DNA of 39,109 nucleotides, taken from contig NZ_AOJG01000004.1 of assembly GCF_000337375.1 (NCBI RefSeq), positions 16,559-55,667 on the forward strand, given 5' to 3'. The translations under genes and the position numbers were made by a program. Every line of letters begins with the position of its first letter. The first letter of the stretch is position 1. The notes under the pieces were generated by a model. The model was given only the letters and a program-made list of their open reading frames with translations. It was not told where the DNA came from and searched no databases. The stretch is from Halorubrum lipolyticum DSM 21995 (lineage in GTDB: Archaea; Halobacteriota; Halobacteria; Halobacteriales; Haloferacaceae). Below are positions 15,577-23,106 of the stretch, one piece after another.

Positions 15577-17515
15577 AGACGCGCATCACCCCGAAGTTGT
15601 ACGCGGCGTGGATCAGCGTCGCCAGCGCCAGCGTCAGGACGTAGTACGTCCGGCTCCGGCTCGCGCCCACCGCGGCGACCGCCGTCGCGAACCCGTGGAG
15701 CGCGAGGGGCGCGAAGAACAGCCCCACAACCGCGAGGGGTGGGAGCCCCTCCAGTCCCGCCACGCTCCCGAACGCGGCGCGGCCGACGTACAGCTCCGTG
15801 AGCCCGACCGCCTGCACGACCGCGGTGGCCTTCTCCGCGAGGAAGAACCCGACCGCGGAGGCGACGCCGACCGCGACGGCGACCCGATCGGTCCGGGCGA
15901 AGGCGTCGCGCTCGAACCCCGCGTAGAGGTGGACGCTCTTGGCGAGCTCCTCGATGAACGCGATGGTCACTAAGAGCACGGGGATCGACACCGTCACCGG
16001 CAGCGCGAACAGCAGCGCGACCGCCAGCAGTTCCGCGACGAACACGAAGGGGATCGTGCAGGCCGTGAGGAACGCGACCGGCGCGAGCGCGCGGAGCCGC
16101 TCTCGGAGCGACCTGCTGGTCGAGTCCGACTCGCCGACGGCGGTCGACTCGCCGACCGCCGCGAGCCGCACCGCCAGCGCGTCAAGGAACTTCCGCCCGA
16201 CGGGTTTCTGGGTGAACATGTCCTCCTCGCGGTACACCCCGAGCCCGAGTCCGAACAGGAGCGCGGCCCCGACCGTCATCGGCCCGGTCGAGAAGAGGAC
16301 CTCACCCAATCCGACCGCCTCGCCCTGCAGGTCGAAGACGACGAGCGTGAGCGGCGAGACGAGCGCCACGGGCGTGACGTTCGTGAAGATCGCCGGCACG
16401 AACGCGTACGTCGTGAGGAGGACGCTCACGCCCACCGTGACGAAGGTGAGCTCCTTGAACGACCGCGCGAACATCGCGCCGACGAAGGTGGCCGCGAGGA
16501 AGGTCAGCGCCACCGGGAGCACGGCGACGACCGACAGCGCCCCGCCGCCGACGGCGACCGCGATGAGCGTCGTGACGAGCGCCGCGGCCGCGACGTACGG
16601 GAGCGTCTTTCCCGCGACGATGTCGACCGGCGACAGCGGCGTGACGAGCAGGGGCTCCCCGCGACGGTTCGTGCGCTCGTCGAGCACCGACGAGCCGTAC
16701 GCCTGGATGAGGAAGTTCATCGGCACGAGGAAGACGAACGCGAGGAGGAGCGAGACGAACGGGAACGGCGGCGCGATCGACCCCGGCGAGCCGACCGTGT
16801 CGGCACCGAACGCCGCGCCGCCGACCGAGGGGACCGCGAAGCCGCCGTCGTCCCCCTCGGCGTCTTCGTCCGCAGTGTCGCTGCCGGTTCCTCCGCTCTC
16901 GTCGCCGGAGCCGCCATCGCTCCCGCCGGAACCGTCGCCGTCGGCGTCTCCGGAGCCGGCGCCGCTTTCCCCGTCCCCGTCTCCGCCCTCCTCCCCGCCG
17001 AGCGTCGAGCCCTCGTCGAGCCCGCTCGTCCGCCCGATATACTGGAGGGTGACGGTGATCGGGAACGCGGCGGTCCGGTTCTCCTCGGCGGCCATCAGCC
17101 GCTCGTTGTGCGCCTCGACGGCCTCGCGGAACTCGGCGGCCGCGGCCTCGCCCTTCCGCGTGTCGCTGGCGCGAACGGCGACGGTCTCGACTGCCCCGGT
17201 CTCTGTCTGCCCCCCGTCGAACACGACGAGGTCGGCCGTGTCGCCGAGCGCGGCGCCGTCGACGGGGACGGCCGTCAGCGCCGGCGCCTCCTCGACCGCG
17301 TCCGCGTACGGGGAGTCGCGGTCGACGGCGACGCGGTACACGTCGCGGTCGACGTCGAGCCCGACGACGCCGGCCGCGAGCCCCCCGCCGAGGACCCCGC
17401 CGGCGACGAGCAGGAGCGCGAGCGCCGCGAGCAGGGTCCGACGGTCGACGCCCCCGCCCGCGCGGGCGGTCTCCCAGCGGGCGACCCGGAGGACCCGTCG
17501 GAGTCGGTCGATCAC
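15569..17515 (-). CDS. ABC-2 permease fused to a PrsW-like intramembrane protease domain
   Basis: This 648-residue protein has two parts. Residues 1-430 are an ABC-2/NatB-like permease: one N-terminal helix, a large outer domain with a Gly/Asp/Ser-rich low-complexity stretch (about 173-224), then about six helices including YGSSVLDERTNRRGEPLLVT and the VTPLSPVDIVAGK block. Residues 475-648 are a second membrane domain carrying the PrsW protease motifs in order: IEELAK (521-526), GFFLAEK with Glu561, LHGFATA with His607, and IHAAYNF with His636. Between them is a short soluble linker (about 430-475). The fusion suggests that proteolysis is tied to the exporter, for instance cleaving or releasing a membrane peptide, but the substrate is unknown. 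It overlaps the ATPase gene by 4 nt upstream and the second permease by 8 nt downstream. Confidence 0.85.
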   Translation of the reverse strand: MIDRLRRVLRVARWETARAGGGVDRRTLLAALALLLVAGGVLGGGLAAGVVGLDVDRDVYRVAVDRDSPYADAVEEAPALTAVPVDGAALGDTADLVVFDGGQTETGAVETVAVRASDTRKGEAAAAEFREAVEAHNERLMAAEENRTAAFPITVTLQYIGRTSGLDEGSTLGGEEGGDGDGESGAGSGDADGDGSGGSDGGSGDESGGTGSDTADEDAEGDDGGFAVPSVGGAAFGADTVGSPGSIAPPFPFVSLLLAFVFLVPMNFLIQAYGSSVLDERTNRRGEPLLVTPLSPVDIVAGKTLPYVAAAALVTTLIAVAVGGGALSVVAVLPVALTFLAATFVGAMFARSFKELTFVTVGVSVLLTTYAFVPAIFTNVTPVALVSPLTLVVFDLQGEAVGLGEVLFSTGPMTVGAALLFGLGLGVYREEDMFTQKPVGRKFLDALAVRLAAVGESTAVGESDSTSRSLRERLRALAPVAFLTACTIPFVFVAELLAVALLFALPVTVSIPVLLVTIAFIEELAKSVHLYAGFERDAFARTDRVAVAVGVASAVGFFLAEKATAVVQAVGLTELYVGRAAFGSVAGLEGLPPLAVVGLFFAPLALHGFATAVAAVGASRSRTYYVLTLALATLIHAAYNFGVMRVYA

Positions 17516-18579
17516 TCGGTCCCCTCCGGCGGCTCCGTCGGTCGCGTCGCGTCGCGTTCGCCCCCTTCCGGCGCGGGGTCTCCGCCGTCCGAGTCACCGG
17601 CGCCCCCGCCGCCCCCGGTGTACCGCCCCGGCATCGGCCGCCCGACGATGTCGAGGAACACGTCCTCGAGGTTCGGCTCTCGAGTGCGGATGTCGACGAC
17701 CTCGCCGTCCGCCGCCGCGGCGGCCTCGCGGACCGCCTCGACCGCGTCCATCGTCGGCACGGTCGTCCGGAACCGGTCGCCGATCTCCTCGGTCGCGGCG
17801 TCGAGGGAGGCTCGGTCGTCCGCGGGGTCGCCGAGGGCGTCGAGGTCGCCGAAAACCTCGGCCAGCGCGTCGGTTCGGGCAGGGAGTACGTCGGTGAACA
17901 CGTGGTACGTCGTCTCGCCGTGTCGCTCGCGGATCCCGTCGACGCTCCCGCGGGCGACGATCCGCCCCTCGTTCATCACCGCGACCCGGTCGCAGACGGA
18001 CTCGACGTGGTAGAGGTTGTGCGCGGAGAAGACGACGGTCTTGCCCGTCTCGCGCAGCTCGCGGGTGAACGCCAGCACGGAGTTCGTCGTCACCGGGTCG
18101 AGCCCGGAGGCCGGTTCGTCGTACACGAGCACGTCGGGGTCGTTGACGAGCGACCGGGCGATGGCGACCTTGCGTTTCATCCCCTTCGACATGTCGCCGA
18201 GCCGGCGCTCGCGGTGGTCCAGTTCGAGCCGGTCGAGCGCGGCCTCGATCCGCTCGTTCGCGGCCTCGCGCGGCACGTCGTACAGGTCGGCGAAGAAGCG
18301 CAGGTACGACAGCGGCGTCATCTCCTCGTACAGGGGCGACTCCTCGGGGAGGAACCCCAACTGCCGGCGCATCTCCGGGTCGTCCGAGGCGAAGCCGGCG
18401 ACCTCGACCTCGCCGTCGGTGGGGTCGACGAGCCCGGCGAGCACCTTCAGCGTGGTCGTCTTCCCGGCGCCGTTCGGGCCGACGATCCCGAACACCTCGC
18501 CCGCTTCGACGGAGAAGGTGCTGTCGACGACGGCGGCGAACTCCCCGTACGTCTTGCACAGCCCCTCCACTTCGATCAT
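17512..18579 (-). CDS. ABC exporter ATP-binding protein
   Basis: This 355-residue ATPase powers the exporter formed with the two downstream permeases. It carries Walker A GPNGAGKTT, the signature LGDMSKGMKRK (a variant with Met-Ser-Lys-Gly, as in NatA-like ATPases), Walker B VLVYDEPASGLDP, and the switch His in VFSAHNLYHVE. The region after about residue 215 is an extra domain typical of NatA/CcmA-like drug or Na+ exporters. It ends in a Gly/Pro/Glu-rich tail. It is the first gene of the operon, with a TATA-like box about 27 nt upstream. Confidence 0.93.
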   Translation of the reverse strand: MIEVEGLCKTYGEFAAVVDSTFSVEAGEVFGIVGPNGAGKTTTLKVLAGLVDPTDGEVEVAGFASDDPEMRRQLGFLPEESPLYEEMTPLSYLRFFADLYDVPREAANERIEAALDRLELDHRERRLGDMSKGMKRKVAIARSLVNDPDVLVYDEPASGLDPVTTNSVLAFTRELRETGKTVVFSAHNLYHVESVCDRVAVMNEGRIVARGSVDGIRERHGETTYHVFTDVLPARTDALAEVFGDLDALGDPADDRASLDAATEEIGDRFRTTVPTMDAVEAVREAAAAADGEVVDIRTREPNLEDVFLDIVGRPMPGRYTGGGGGAGDSDGGDPAPEGGERDATRPTEPPEGTE

Positions 18580-18601
18580 GCGCTCGGCTCCGCCGTCGGC
18601 C

Positions 18602-18611
18602 GGGTTAAAGC
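18602..18611 (-). promoter_or_regulatory. TATA-like box of the ABC exporter operon
   Basis: On the coding strand CTTTAACC lies about 27 nt before the ATPase ATG at 18579, fitting a leaderless operon transcript covering 18579 to 14521. Confidence 0.4.
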
Positions 18612-18677
18612 CACGCCCGCGGCTATCACCCGCGAGAACGCGGCGGACGGGACGGTGGACGGGGACTCAGAGTTCCG

Positions 18678-19790
18678 TCAGTCGTCGGCCCACGAGTCGC
18701 CGTGCGAGCGATACCCGTCGAACTCACCGATCTCGATCTCGCGTTCGATCTCCCGTCGCGTCTCCCCGTCGAGCTGGGCGATGTGACAGAGGGGGTGGCC
18801 AGGCGCGGCGACCGGGTTCTCCAGCGAGCCGAGGATCAGCCCGTCGAACGGCGCTTCGACCGCGTGCTCTGCCGTCTTGAAGTGGTTCGTGACGGTGCAG
18901 ATCGTCTCGCCTTCGTACACCAGCGGATAGGGTCCCCACTCCATCTCGACGAGGCCGCCGGTGTCGGCGCGGAGCCACCGCTTCGTGCTGTCGGCGGCGG
19001 TCGACTGGAACCAGCCCGGCCAGTGGACCGCCTCGCCGGGGGTGAGCTCGTACTCGGCGAGGACGCTCTCGACGCCCTCCAACGCCTTCTCGATGAGCAC
19101 CGGCTGGAACCGGTGGGCGCGCCCCATCTCGACCGTGACGGTCGGGATCCCGTCCGCGGTCGCCGTCGACCGGAGCGACCCCTGATCGCCGGCCCCGTAC
19201 AGGACCACGTTCGTCGCGAACGCCCGCGCGAGCCGCCGGACGCCGGGGTCGTCGAGGTCGGCGCGCGCGTGGTAGATGGTCGTCCGGTTGCGGGTCGACG
19301 TGTGGAAGTCTAAGCCGAGGTCGCACTGCGCGACGAACCGCCGGTAGATGCGGTTGGCCATCCGCTCGGTGGTGTTCGAGCGCTCCTTTCCCGGGAACGA
19401 TCGGTTCATGTCCTGGTCGTAGATGGGGGTGTCGCGGCGCTGCGCCTCGTAGGCCGGGACGTTACAGACGTGGAGACAGACCACCGTTCCGTGGATCTCG
19501 GCGGGCGAGTAGCGGTCCGCGACCTCCTGGACCACCTTGACCCCGTTGAGCTCGTCGCCGTGGATCCCGGCGCTTAAGAAGAGCGTCGGCCCGCCGGCCT
19601 CGCCGTTGACGATCGTCACCGGCATCTCGATCGGGTCGCCGAGGTACGTCTCGCCGACCTCGTACCGGATGTGTCGCTTCTCGCCCGGGTCGACGACGGC
19701 GTCGTAGCGGAACGGTTCGGGCTCGCGGCTCGCTTCGGACGGCGGCTCCGACTGCGAATCCGAACTCGACTCGGACTGCGGGTCGCTCAT
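18678..19790 (-). CDS. Succinylglutamate desuccinylase / aspartoacylase family zinc hydrolase
   Basis: This 370-residue M14-like zinc amidohydrolase is expected to remove an acyl group from an N-acylated amino acid or similar small molecule. Zinc ligands appear in SAGIHGDELNG (His and Glu) and in LDFHTST (His). RSFPG and the NRTTIYHAR block are further family marks. The C-terminal half, with beta-rich GLVEMEWGPYPLVYEGETI, matches the family's barrel domain. I start at MSDPQSES rather than six codons upstream, because a TATA box lies 27 nt before it. The first 30 residues are Ser/Glu-rich and probably disordered. The exact substrate cannot be told; no arginine-catabolism genes are nearby. Confidence 0.88.
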   Translation of the reverse strand: MSDPQSESSSDSQSEPPSEASREPEPFRYDAVVDPGEKRHIRYEVGETYLGDPIEMPVTIVNGEAGGPTLFLSAGIHGDELNGVKVVQEVADRYSPAEIHGTVVCLHVCNVPAYEAQRRDTPIYDQDMNRSFPGKERSNTTERMANRIYRRFVAQCDLGLDFHTSTRNRTTIYHARADLDDPGVRRLARAFATNVVLYGAGDQGSLRSTATADGIPTVTVEMGRAHRFQPVLIEKALEGVESVLAEYELTPGEAVHWPGWFQSTAADSTKRWLRADTGGLVEMEWGPYPLVYEGETICTVTNHFKTAEHAVEAPFDGLILGSLENPVAAPGHPLCHIAQLDGETRREIEREIEIGEFDGYRSHGDSWADD

Positions 19791-19791
19791 G

Positions 19792-19828
19792 GCCAGAGGT
19801 CGTAACACGGGGATAAAATCCCTCTGGC
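19792..19828 (-). promoter_or_regulatory. TATA box flanked by an 8-bp inverted repeat, promoter of the zinc hydrolase gene
   Basis: GCCAGAGG (19792-19799) and CCTCTGGC (19821-19828) are perfect complements. Between them the coding strand reads GATTTTATCCC, a TATA-like box at about 19813-19823, 27 nt before the start at 19790. The layout suggests a repressor or activator site overlapping the promoter. Confidence 0.45.
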
Positions 19829-19892
19829 GGCGGTGGCCGCGCGTCGAACGCGACGCCTCGAGGATCGAGCGGTCCCGACGATTCAGTCCCCG

Positions 19893-20408
19893 TCAGTCCG
19901 TGTACGGCTTCTCGATGTTCGCGTCGCCGCTGATGTACGCGTTCATCCGACGAGTGATCCCGTCGAACAGCGTGATCAGCGGCGAGAGGAGGCGCTCGAC
20001 CAGTCGGATCGGGGACGCGATCCGCAGCGACCACCGCTCGGCGTTCCCGAGACCGAACGCCTTGGGGACGATCTCACCGAACACGAGGACGAGAAAGCTC
20101 GTACAGACGGTCGTCACCGCGACCGCGCTGCCCGTGGGGAGGTAGCTGGCGACCAGCACGGTCACGATGCTCGAGATCGCGATGTTGACGACGTTGTTTC
20201 CGACCAGCAGCGTCACCAGCAGCCGGTGGGGATCGTCGTAGAGCTCCTTCAGAACGCGCGCTCGGGGATCGTTCGTGGCGGCCTGCTGCTCGAACCACTC
20301 GGCCGGCAGCGAGAAGATCGCGGTCTCCGAGCTCGAGAAGAACGCGCTGAGCGCTAGCAACACCATCACCGTCGCGATCCCGGCCAACCCGAGTGTGACT
20401 CCGACCAT
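19893..20408 (-). CDS. DUF21-only membrane protein (CNNM/CorC-like)
   Basis: This 171-residue protein contains the DUF21 transmembrane domain of CNNM/HlyC-CorC proteins: SAFFSSSETAIFSLP near residue 21, LLVGNNVVNIAISSI, and VFGEIVPKAFGLGNAERWSL. It has about three membrane helices plus a re-entrant segment. Full-length relatives continue with a CBS pair and a CorC/HlyC domain; here the protein stops right after the membrane domain (IEKPYTD, then a TGA stop). The stop is followed by unrelated sequence, so the protein may be naturally short or an old truncation. DUF21 proteins are linked to Mg2+ or other cation transport in several organisms. Confidence 0.85.
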   Translation of the reverse strand: MVGVTLGLAGIATVMVLLALSAFFSSSETAIFSLPAEWFEQQAATNDPRARVLKELYDDPHRLLVTLLVGNNVVNIAISSIVTVLVASYLPTGSAVAVTTVCTSFLVLVFGEIVPKAFGLGNAERWSLRIASPIRLVERLLSPLITLFDGITRRMNAYISGDANIEKPYTD

Positions 20409-20575
20409 GCGCTCTATTTAAATACAACGTCAAAGAGGGTGTCGGCCGGACACCGGCGATCGAAGCGGATGCGCTCCGCTCCCGCGTCGATGCGCGAAGC
20501 GCCGATACGTCGTGAAAACGACTGGTAAGTAGCGATAAGCGGTGACAAGCAGTACTCAGAAAACGGACTCTCTAG

Positions 20576-20695
20576 CTACTCCTCTTCTTCCTCTTCTTCG
20601 ACGGGCCCTCGTCCTCGTTCCCAGACGCCCTTCGCCGAGGTGTCGTTCGGTGCCGTGTGCGAGACGTCTTTCATGGTATCGCGGTCGTCTGCCAT
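20576..20695 (-). CDS. 39-residue acidic microprotein with a poly-glutamate tail
   Basis: The frame encodes MADDRDTMKDVSHTAPNDTS then AKGVWERGRGPV and ends in seven consecutive Glu codons. Composition is typical of haloarchaeal proteins, and the phrase AKGVWERG reads like a conserved motif. An AT-rich box (GGTTAATACG on the coding strand, 20721-20730) lies about 30 nt before the ATG, fitting leaderless transcription. The N-terminus, with many Asp/Arg and a Met at position 8, has no signal peptide. I do not recognise a family with certainty and assign no function. It is easy to miss because it is so short. Confidence 0.5.
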   Translation of the reverse strand: MADDRDTMKDVSHTAPNDTSAKGVWERGRGPVEEEEEEE

Positions 20696-20720
20696 CTTGA
20701 AGCTGGATAGCGAGGATCAC

Positions 20721-20730
20721 CGTATTAACC
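20721..20730 (-). promoter_or_regulatory. TATA-like box of the 39-residue microprotein
   Basis: CGTATTAACC on the plus strand (GGTTAATACG on the coding strand) is placed about 30 nt before the ATG at 20695. Confidence 0.35.
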
Positions 20731-20777
20731 CTTCGTGGAAAGAGATAATGAGTCCTGATACCATTTAAGGAATTAAT

Positions 20778-21332
20778 ATGTGTCGGCTTAACTACGACGA
20801 GACCGTTGGACGAACTGTGAATAATCAGCCTTGTCTCGGCGACGAATCGGACGGTCGTTTCGATCTCGGGGGCTGCGGCGAGGAGTCCGCGTCGACGGTC
20901 GTCCGCGAGGGAGCGACGCTCGCCGTGGGTCGCGACGTCGCGGTCGCGCCGGCGGTCGCCGCCGAGTACCTCCGCGACACCCGCAGGTGGCCCGACTGGG
21001 GACCGGCGATCGACGCGGTCGAGAGCGACGACCGATACGTGACCCGCGGGACGACGGGAGAGGTGCGCGTCGCCGGCTCGTGGCTCCCGTTCCGCGTGAC
21101 CGCCTGCAACGGTCGCCGCTGGGACTGGCGGATCTCCGGGATCCCGGCGACCGGCCACCGCGTCGACAGCTACGCCGGCGAACCCGACCGCAGCCGCGTC
21201 GTCGTCGAGGTGCCAGTCGTCGCGGCCTGGTACGTCCCCGTCTGTCGGCGCGCGCTCGACCGGTTCGCGGCGCTGGTCGAGGACCGGTCGGGCGAGAAAT
21301 CGACCGAGCGCGCGATCGACATCGACGCCTGA
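20778..21332 (+). CDS. SRPBCC-fold protein, second copy
   Basis: The frame encodes up to 184 residues. The core from about residue 50 (VGRDVAVAPAVAAEYLRDTR, then WPDWGPAIDAVES) is the N-terminal strand and helix of the SRPBCC fold, including the W-x-x-W-x-P/D-x-x block typical of polyketide-cyclase-like members. The C-terminal helix VPVCRRALDRFAALVED follows. The first 45 residues contain three cysteines and are not typical of the fold. The start is uncertain: ATG at 20778 or GTG at 20817, with an AT-rich sequence just upstream of the ATG that would place a promoter better for the later start. It probably binds a small hydrophobic ligand; no catalytic residue is evident. Confidence 0.7.
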   Translation: MCRLNYDETVGRTVNNQPCLGDESDGRFDLGGCGEESASTVVREGATLAVGRDVAVAPAVAAEYLRDTRRWPDWGPAIDAVESDDRYVTRGTTGEVRVAGSWLPFRVTACNGRRWDWRISGIPATGHRVDSYAGEPDRSRVVVEVPVVAAWYVPVCRRALDRFAALVEDRSGEKSTERAIDIDA

Positions 21333-21359
21333 CGGCCCCGATTCGCACCGTGGGGCCGA

Positions 21360-21842
21360 TCAGCTCTCGTAGCCTTCCTCGAACGGGTCGATCTCCTCGC
21401 TGCCGGGCTCCTCCTCGTCGCGGGTGAACCCCGGCCCCTGAGTCGCCAGCTCGAAGACGAGCCCGTCGGGGTCGCTGAAGTAGATGCTCTTGAAGTAGGT
21501 TCGGTCCTTCACCTCGGAGACGCGCACATCCTGCTCGCGGAGGTGGGCCTGCCACTCGCGGAGCGTCTCTTCATCCTCGACGCCGAACGCGAAGTGATGG
21601 CTCGCGCCGGGGCCGGGGGCGCCCTGCGAGCCCGGGTACTCGAAATAGGTGACGTTGGTCCCCGGCTCGCCCGTCGGCGTGGGCGAGAAGTAGTAATGCG
21701 GCGTCCCCGGGTCGTCGTAGTTCTGCGTCCGCTTGACGGTGTACCAGCCGAGCGCGTCCTCGTAGAACGCGACGGTCTCGTCCATGTCGGTGCAGATGTT
21801 CGTCACGTGGTGCAGTCCGGTGGTGGGCGGCGCGTCGGTCAT
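21360..21842 (-). CDS. VOC-family (glyoxalase/ring-cleaving dioxygenase-like) protein
   Basis: This is a 160-residue single VOC module. GLHHVTNICTDMDETVAFYE carries the first metal-binding His; HHFAFGV supplies the second at about residue 85; DPDGLVFELAT supplies the metal-binding Glu near 135. The N-terminal block resembles the first half of MhqO/LinE-type ring-cleaving dioxygenases, which contain two such modules; this protein has only one, plus a charged C-terminal tail ending GYES. I start at MTDAPPTTGL, where the VOC domain begins. It lies upstream of nothing on its strand and 95 nt downstream of doxX, with which it may be co-transcribed. Possible roles: glyoxal, quinone or electrophile detoxification. 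Confidence 0.85.
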   Translation of the reverse strand: MTDAPPTTGLHHVTNICTDMDETVAFYEDALGWYTVKRTQNYDDPGTPHYYFSPTPTGEPGTNVTYFEYPGSQGAPGPGASHHFAFGVEDEETLREWQAHLREQDVRVSEVKDRTYFKSIYFSDPDGLVFELATQGPGFTRDEEEPGSEEIDPFEEGYES

Positions 21843-21937
21843 AGCTGTGTGATAGGTCGTCGGGAAGACAGTTAGTCGTACTGGCGGCTCGAAAACGGTC
21901 GGGAGCGCGTCGTTTCGTTCGGGATCGGTCGGGTCGC

Positions 21938-22387
21938 TCAGAACAGCCCGAGGCTCACCGCGTAGGGCCACGCGGTGCCGCCGACGGCCAGCAGCGCGAG
22001 CGCGGCGCCGGCGCCGTAGACGTTCTTGAGGAAGCTCGTCATCTCGCTCTGCTTCTCCTCGGGGTCGTCGACCGACCAGAAGTCGTGCATCGTCACGGCC
22101 GAGACGAGCAGGAAGACGGCGAGCGCGCCGGCCGCGAGCACGGGGAACGCGCCGGCCGCGACGCCGACCCCGCCGAGGACCAGAACGAGCCCGGAGGCGA
22201 TCACCGAGAAGCGCGGCGCCGGGAGGCCCTTGAACTCGGCGTAGCCGGTCATGGTGTCGACGTCCATGAAGTGGTTCAGCCCCATGAACGCGAGCGTGAC
22301 ACCGAACAGGACCCGGCCGAGCAGGAAGATCTCGCCCGCGAGGGGAGTGTCGAGCTGTAGCGGTATCGTCGCGATTTCTGCTAACAT
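21938..22387 (-). CDS. DoxX-family membrane protein
   Basis: This 149-residue protein has four membrane helices: LLGRVLFGVTLAFMGLNHFM, SVIASGLVLVLGGVGVAAG, LAVFLLVSAVTMHDFW and ALALLAVGGTAWPYAVSL. FMGLNHF followed by MTGYAEFKGLPAP is the core of the DoxX family, whose members take part in thiosulfate oxidation or in membrane-bound oxidoreductase complexes with a redox partner. The gene is divergent from the HxlR-type regulator with only 69 nt between, and the VOC gene follows on the same strand. This grouping, found in several bacteria and archaea, suggests a regulated response to electrophiles or oxidants. Confidence 0.85.
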   Translation of the reverse strand: MLAEIATIPLQLDTPLAGEIFLLGRVLFGVTLAFMGLNHFMDVDTMTGYAEFKGLPAPRFSVIASGLVLVLGGVGVAAGAFPVLAAGALAVFLLVSAVTMHDFWSVDDPEEKQSEMTSFLKNVYGAGAALALLAVGGTAWPYAVSLGLF

Positions 22388-22456
22388 TGTGTAACCACAT
22401 ATACGGACGTAACCTATTTATCGCTTCCCGGACAATATGGTTAGTAGGTAACATCG
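22388..22456. promoter_or_regulatory. Divergent control region between doxX and the HxlR regulator
   Basis: This 69-nt region holds an AT-rich box CCTATTTATCG near 22413-22423, about 28 nt before the doxX start and 42 nt before the regulator start. GTAACC occurs at 22391-22396 and 22409-22414, and GGTTA at 22439-22443 and GGTAAC at 22447-22452 lie opposite, forming loose inverted repeats around the promoter. They are candidate binding sites for the HxlR protein. Confidence 0.4.
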
Positions 22457-22864
22457 ATGTCATCGCAGGACCTCGCCGGCGCCGAACCGGCGGACACGAC
22501 GGACTCAGAGCCCGACACGGACGCGTCCTCCGACCCGAGTGCGACTTCGGCCCCGGACACGCCGTGTCCGGTCGTCGACTCGCTCGAGCAGATCGGCTCG
22601 CGCTGGCGGCTCGTGGTCCTCCACGAGCTGTTGAACGGCGAGTCCCGTTTCAACGAGCTGAAACGCGAGACCGACGCGAACGCCCGGACGCTCTCGCGCG
22701 TGCTCGACGACCTCCAGGAGACCGGCTTCGTCGACCGCCGGCTGGAGGAGGACTCGCCCGTGGCGACGTACTACAGCCTCACGCCGAAGGGCGAATCGCT
22801 CGCGCCCGTCTTCGAGGAGATCGACGACTGGGCCCACGAGTGGCTCGCCGAGTGCAGCAACTGA
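22457..22864 (+). CDS. HxlR-family winged-helix transcriptional regulator
   Basis: This 135-residue DNA-binding regulator has a disordered acidic N-terminus of about 33 residues, then the HxlR core: CPVVDSLEQIGSRWRLVVLH, ELLNGESRFNELKRE, TLSRVLDDLQETGFVDRR and TYYSLTPKGESLAPVFEEID. The Cys at the start of the core (position 36) is conserved in many HxlR/YodB-type regulators that sense quinones or aldehydes by thiol chemistry. That makes it a candidate redox or electrophile sensor for the divergent doxX-VOC genes, an inference from context. It ends four bases from the end of the convergent membrane protein gene. Confidence 0.92.
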   Translation: MSSQDLAGAEPADTTDSEPDTDASSDPSATSAPDTPCPVVDSLEQIGSRWRLVVLHELLNGESRFNELKRETDANARTLSRVLDDLQETGFVDRRLEEDSPVATYYSLTPKGESLAPVFEEIDDWAHEWLAECSN

Positions 22865-22867
22865 CTG

Positions 22868-23089
22868 TCAATCTGGCCGCGCCGAGCCCGGAGCGGCCCG
22901 TCTGATCGCCGGCCAGAAGGGAACGAGAAGCGCCGCAGCGACGACCGCCAGCGTCGGCACGGCCCACTCGACCGGGAGCCACGCGGCCACGATGACGGCC
23001 GTGAGACCGAAGACGGCCACCAGATAGACGGCGACGAGGATCTCGACGGAGCGGAACCGGTCGGAGACGGGAGCGGGAATCGGAGCCAT
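22868..23089 (-). CDS. Small two-helix membrane protein
   Basis: This 73-residue protein starts MAPIPAPVSDRFRSVEILVA. There are two hydrophobic segments, at roughly 15-37 (VEILVAVYLVAVFGLTAVIV) and 41-60 (VEWAVPTLAVVAAALLVPFW), and a short basic C-terminus (RRAAPGSARPD). I do not recognise a family. A longer in-frame start at 23131 would extend into the palindrome at 23114-23129, so I prefer 23089. Its gene is convergent with the HxlR gene, leaving three bases between stops, and divergent from the Cys-containing protein gene. Confidence 0.6.
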   Translation of the reverse strand: MAPIPAPVSDRFRSVEILVAVYLVAVFGLTAVIVAAWLPVEWAVPTLAVVAAALLVPFWPAIRRAAPGSARPD

Positions 23090-23106
23090 GACAATGGGGC
23101 GAGTGT

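Noticed and set aside
20411-20425. CTATTTAAATACAAC as promoter of the DUF21 gene
   Set aside because: It is only about 10 nt from the annotated ATG, so a start site 25 nt further on would fall inside the gene. Either the gene starts later or the box is coincidental; no call made.
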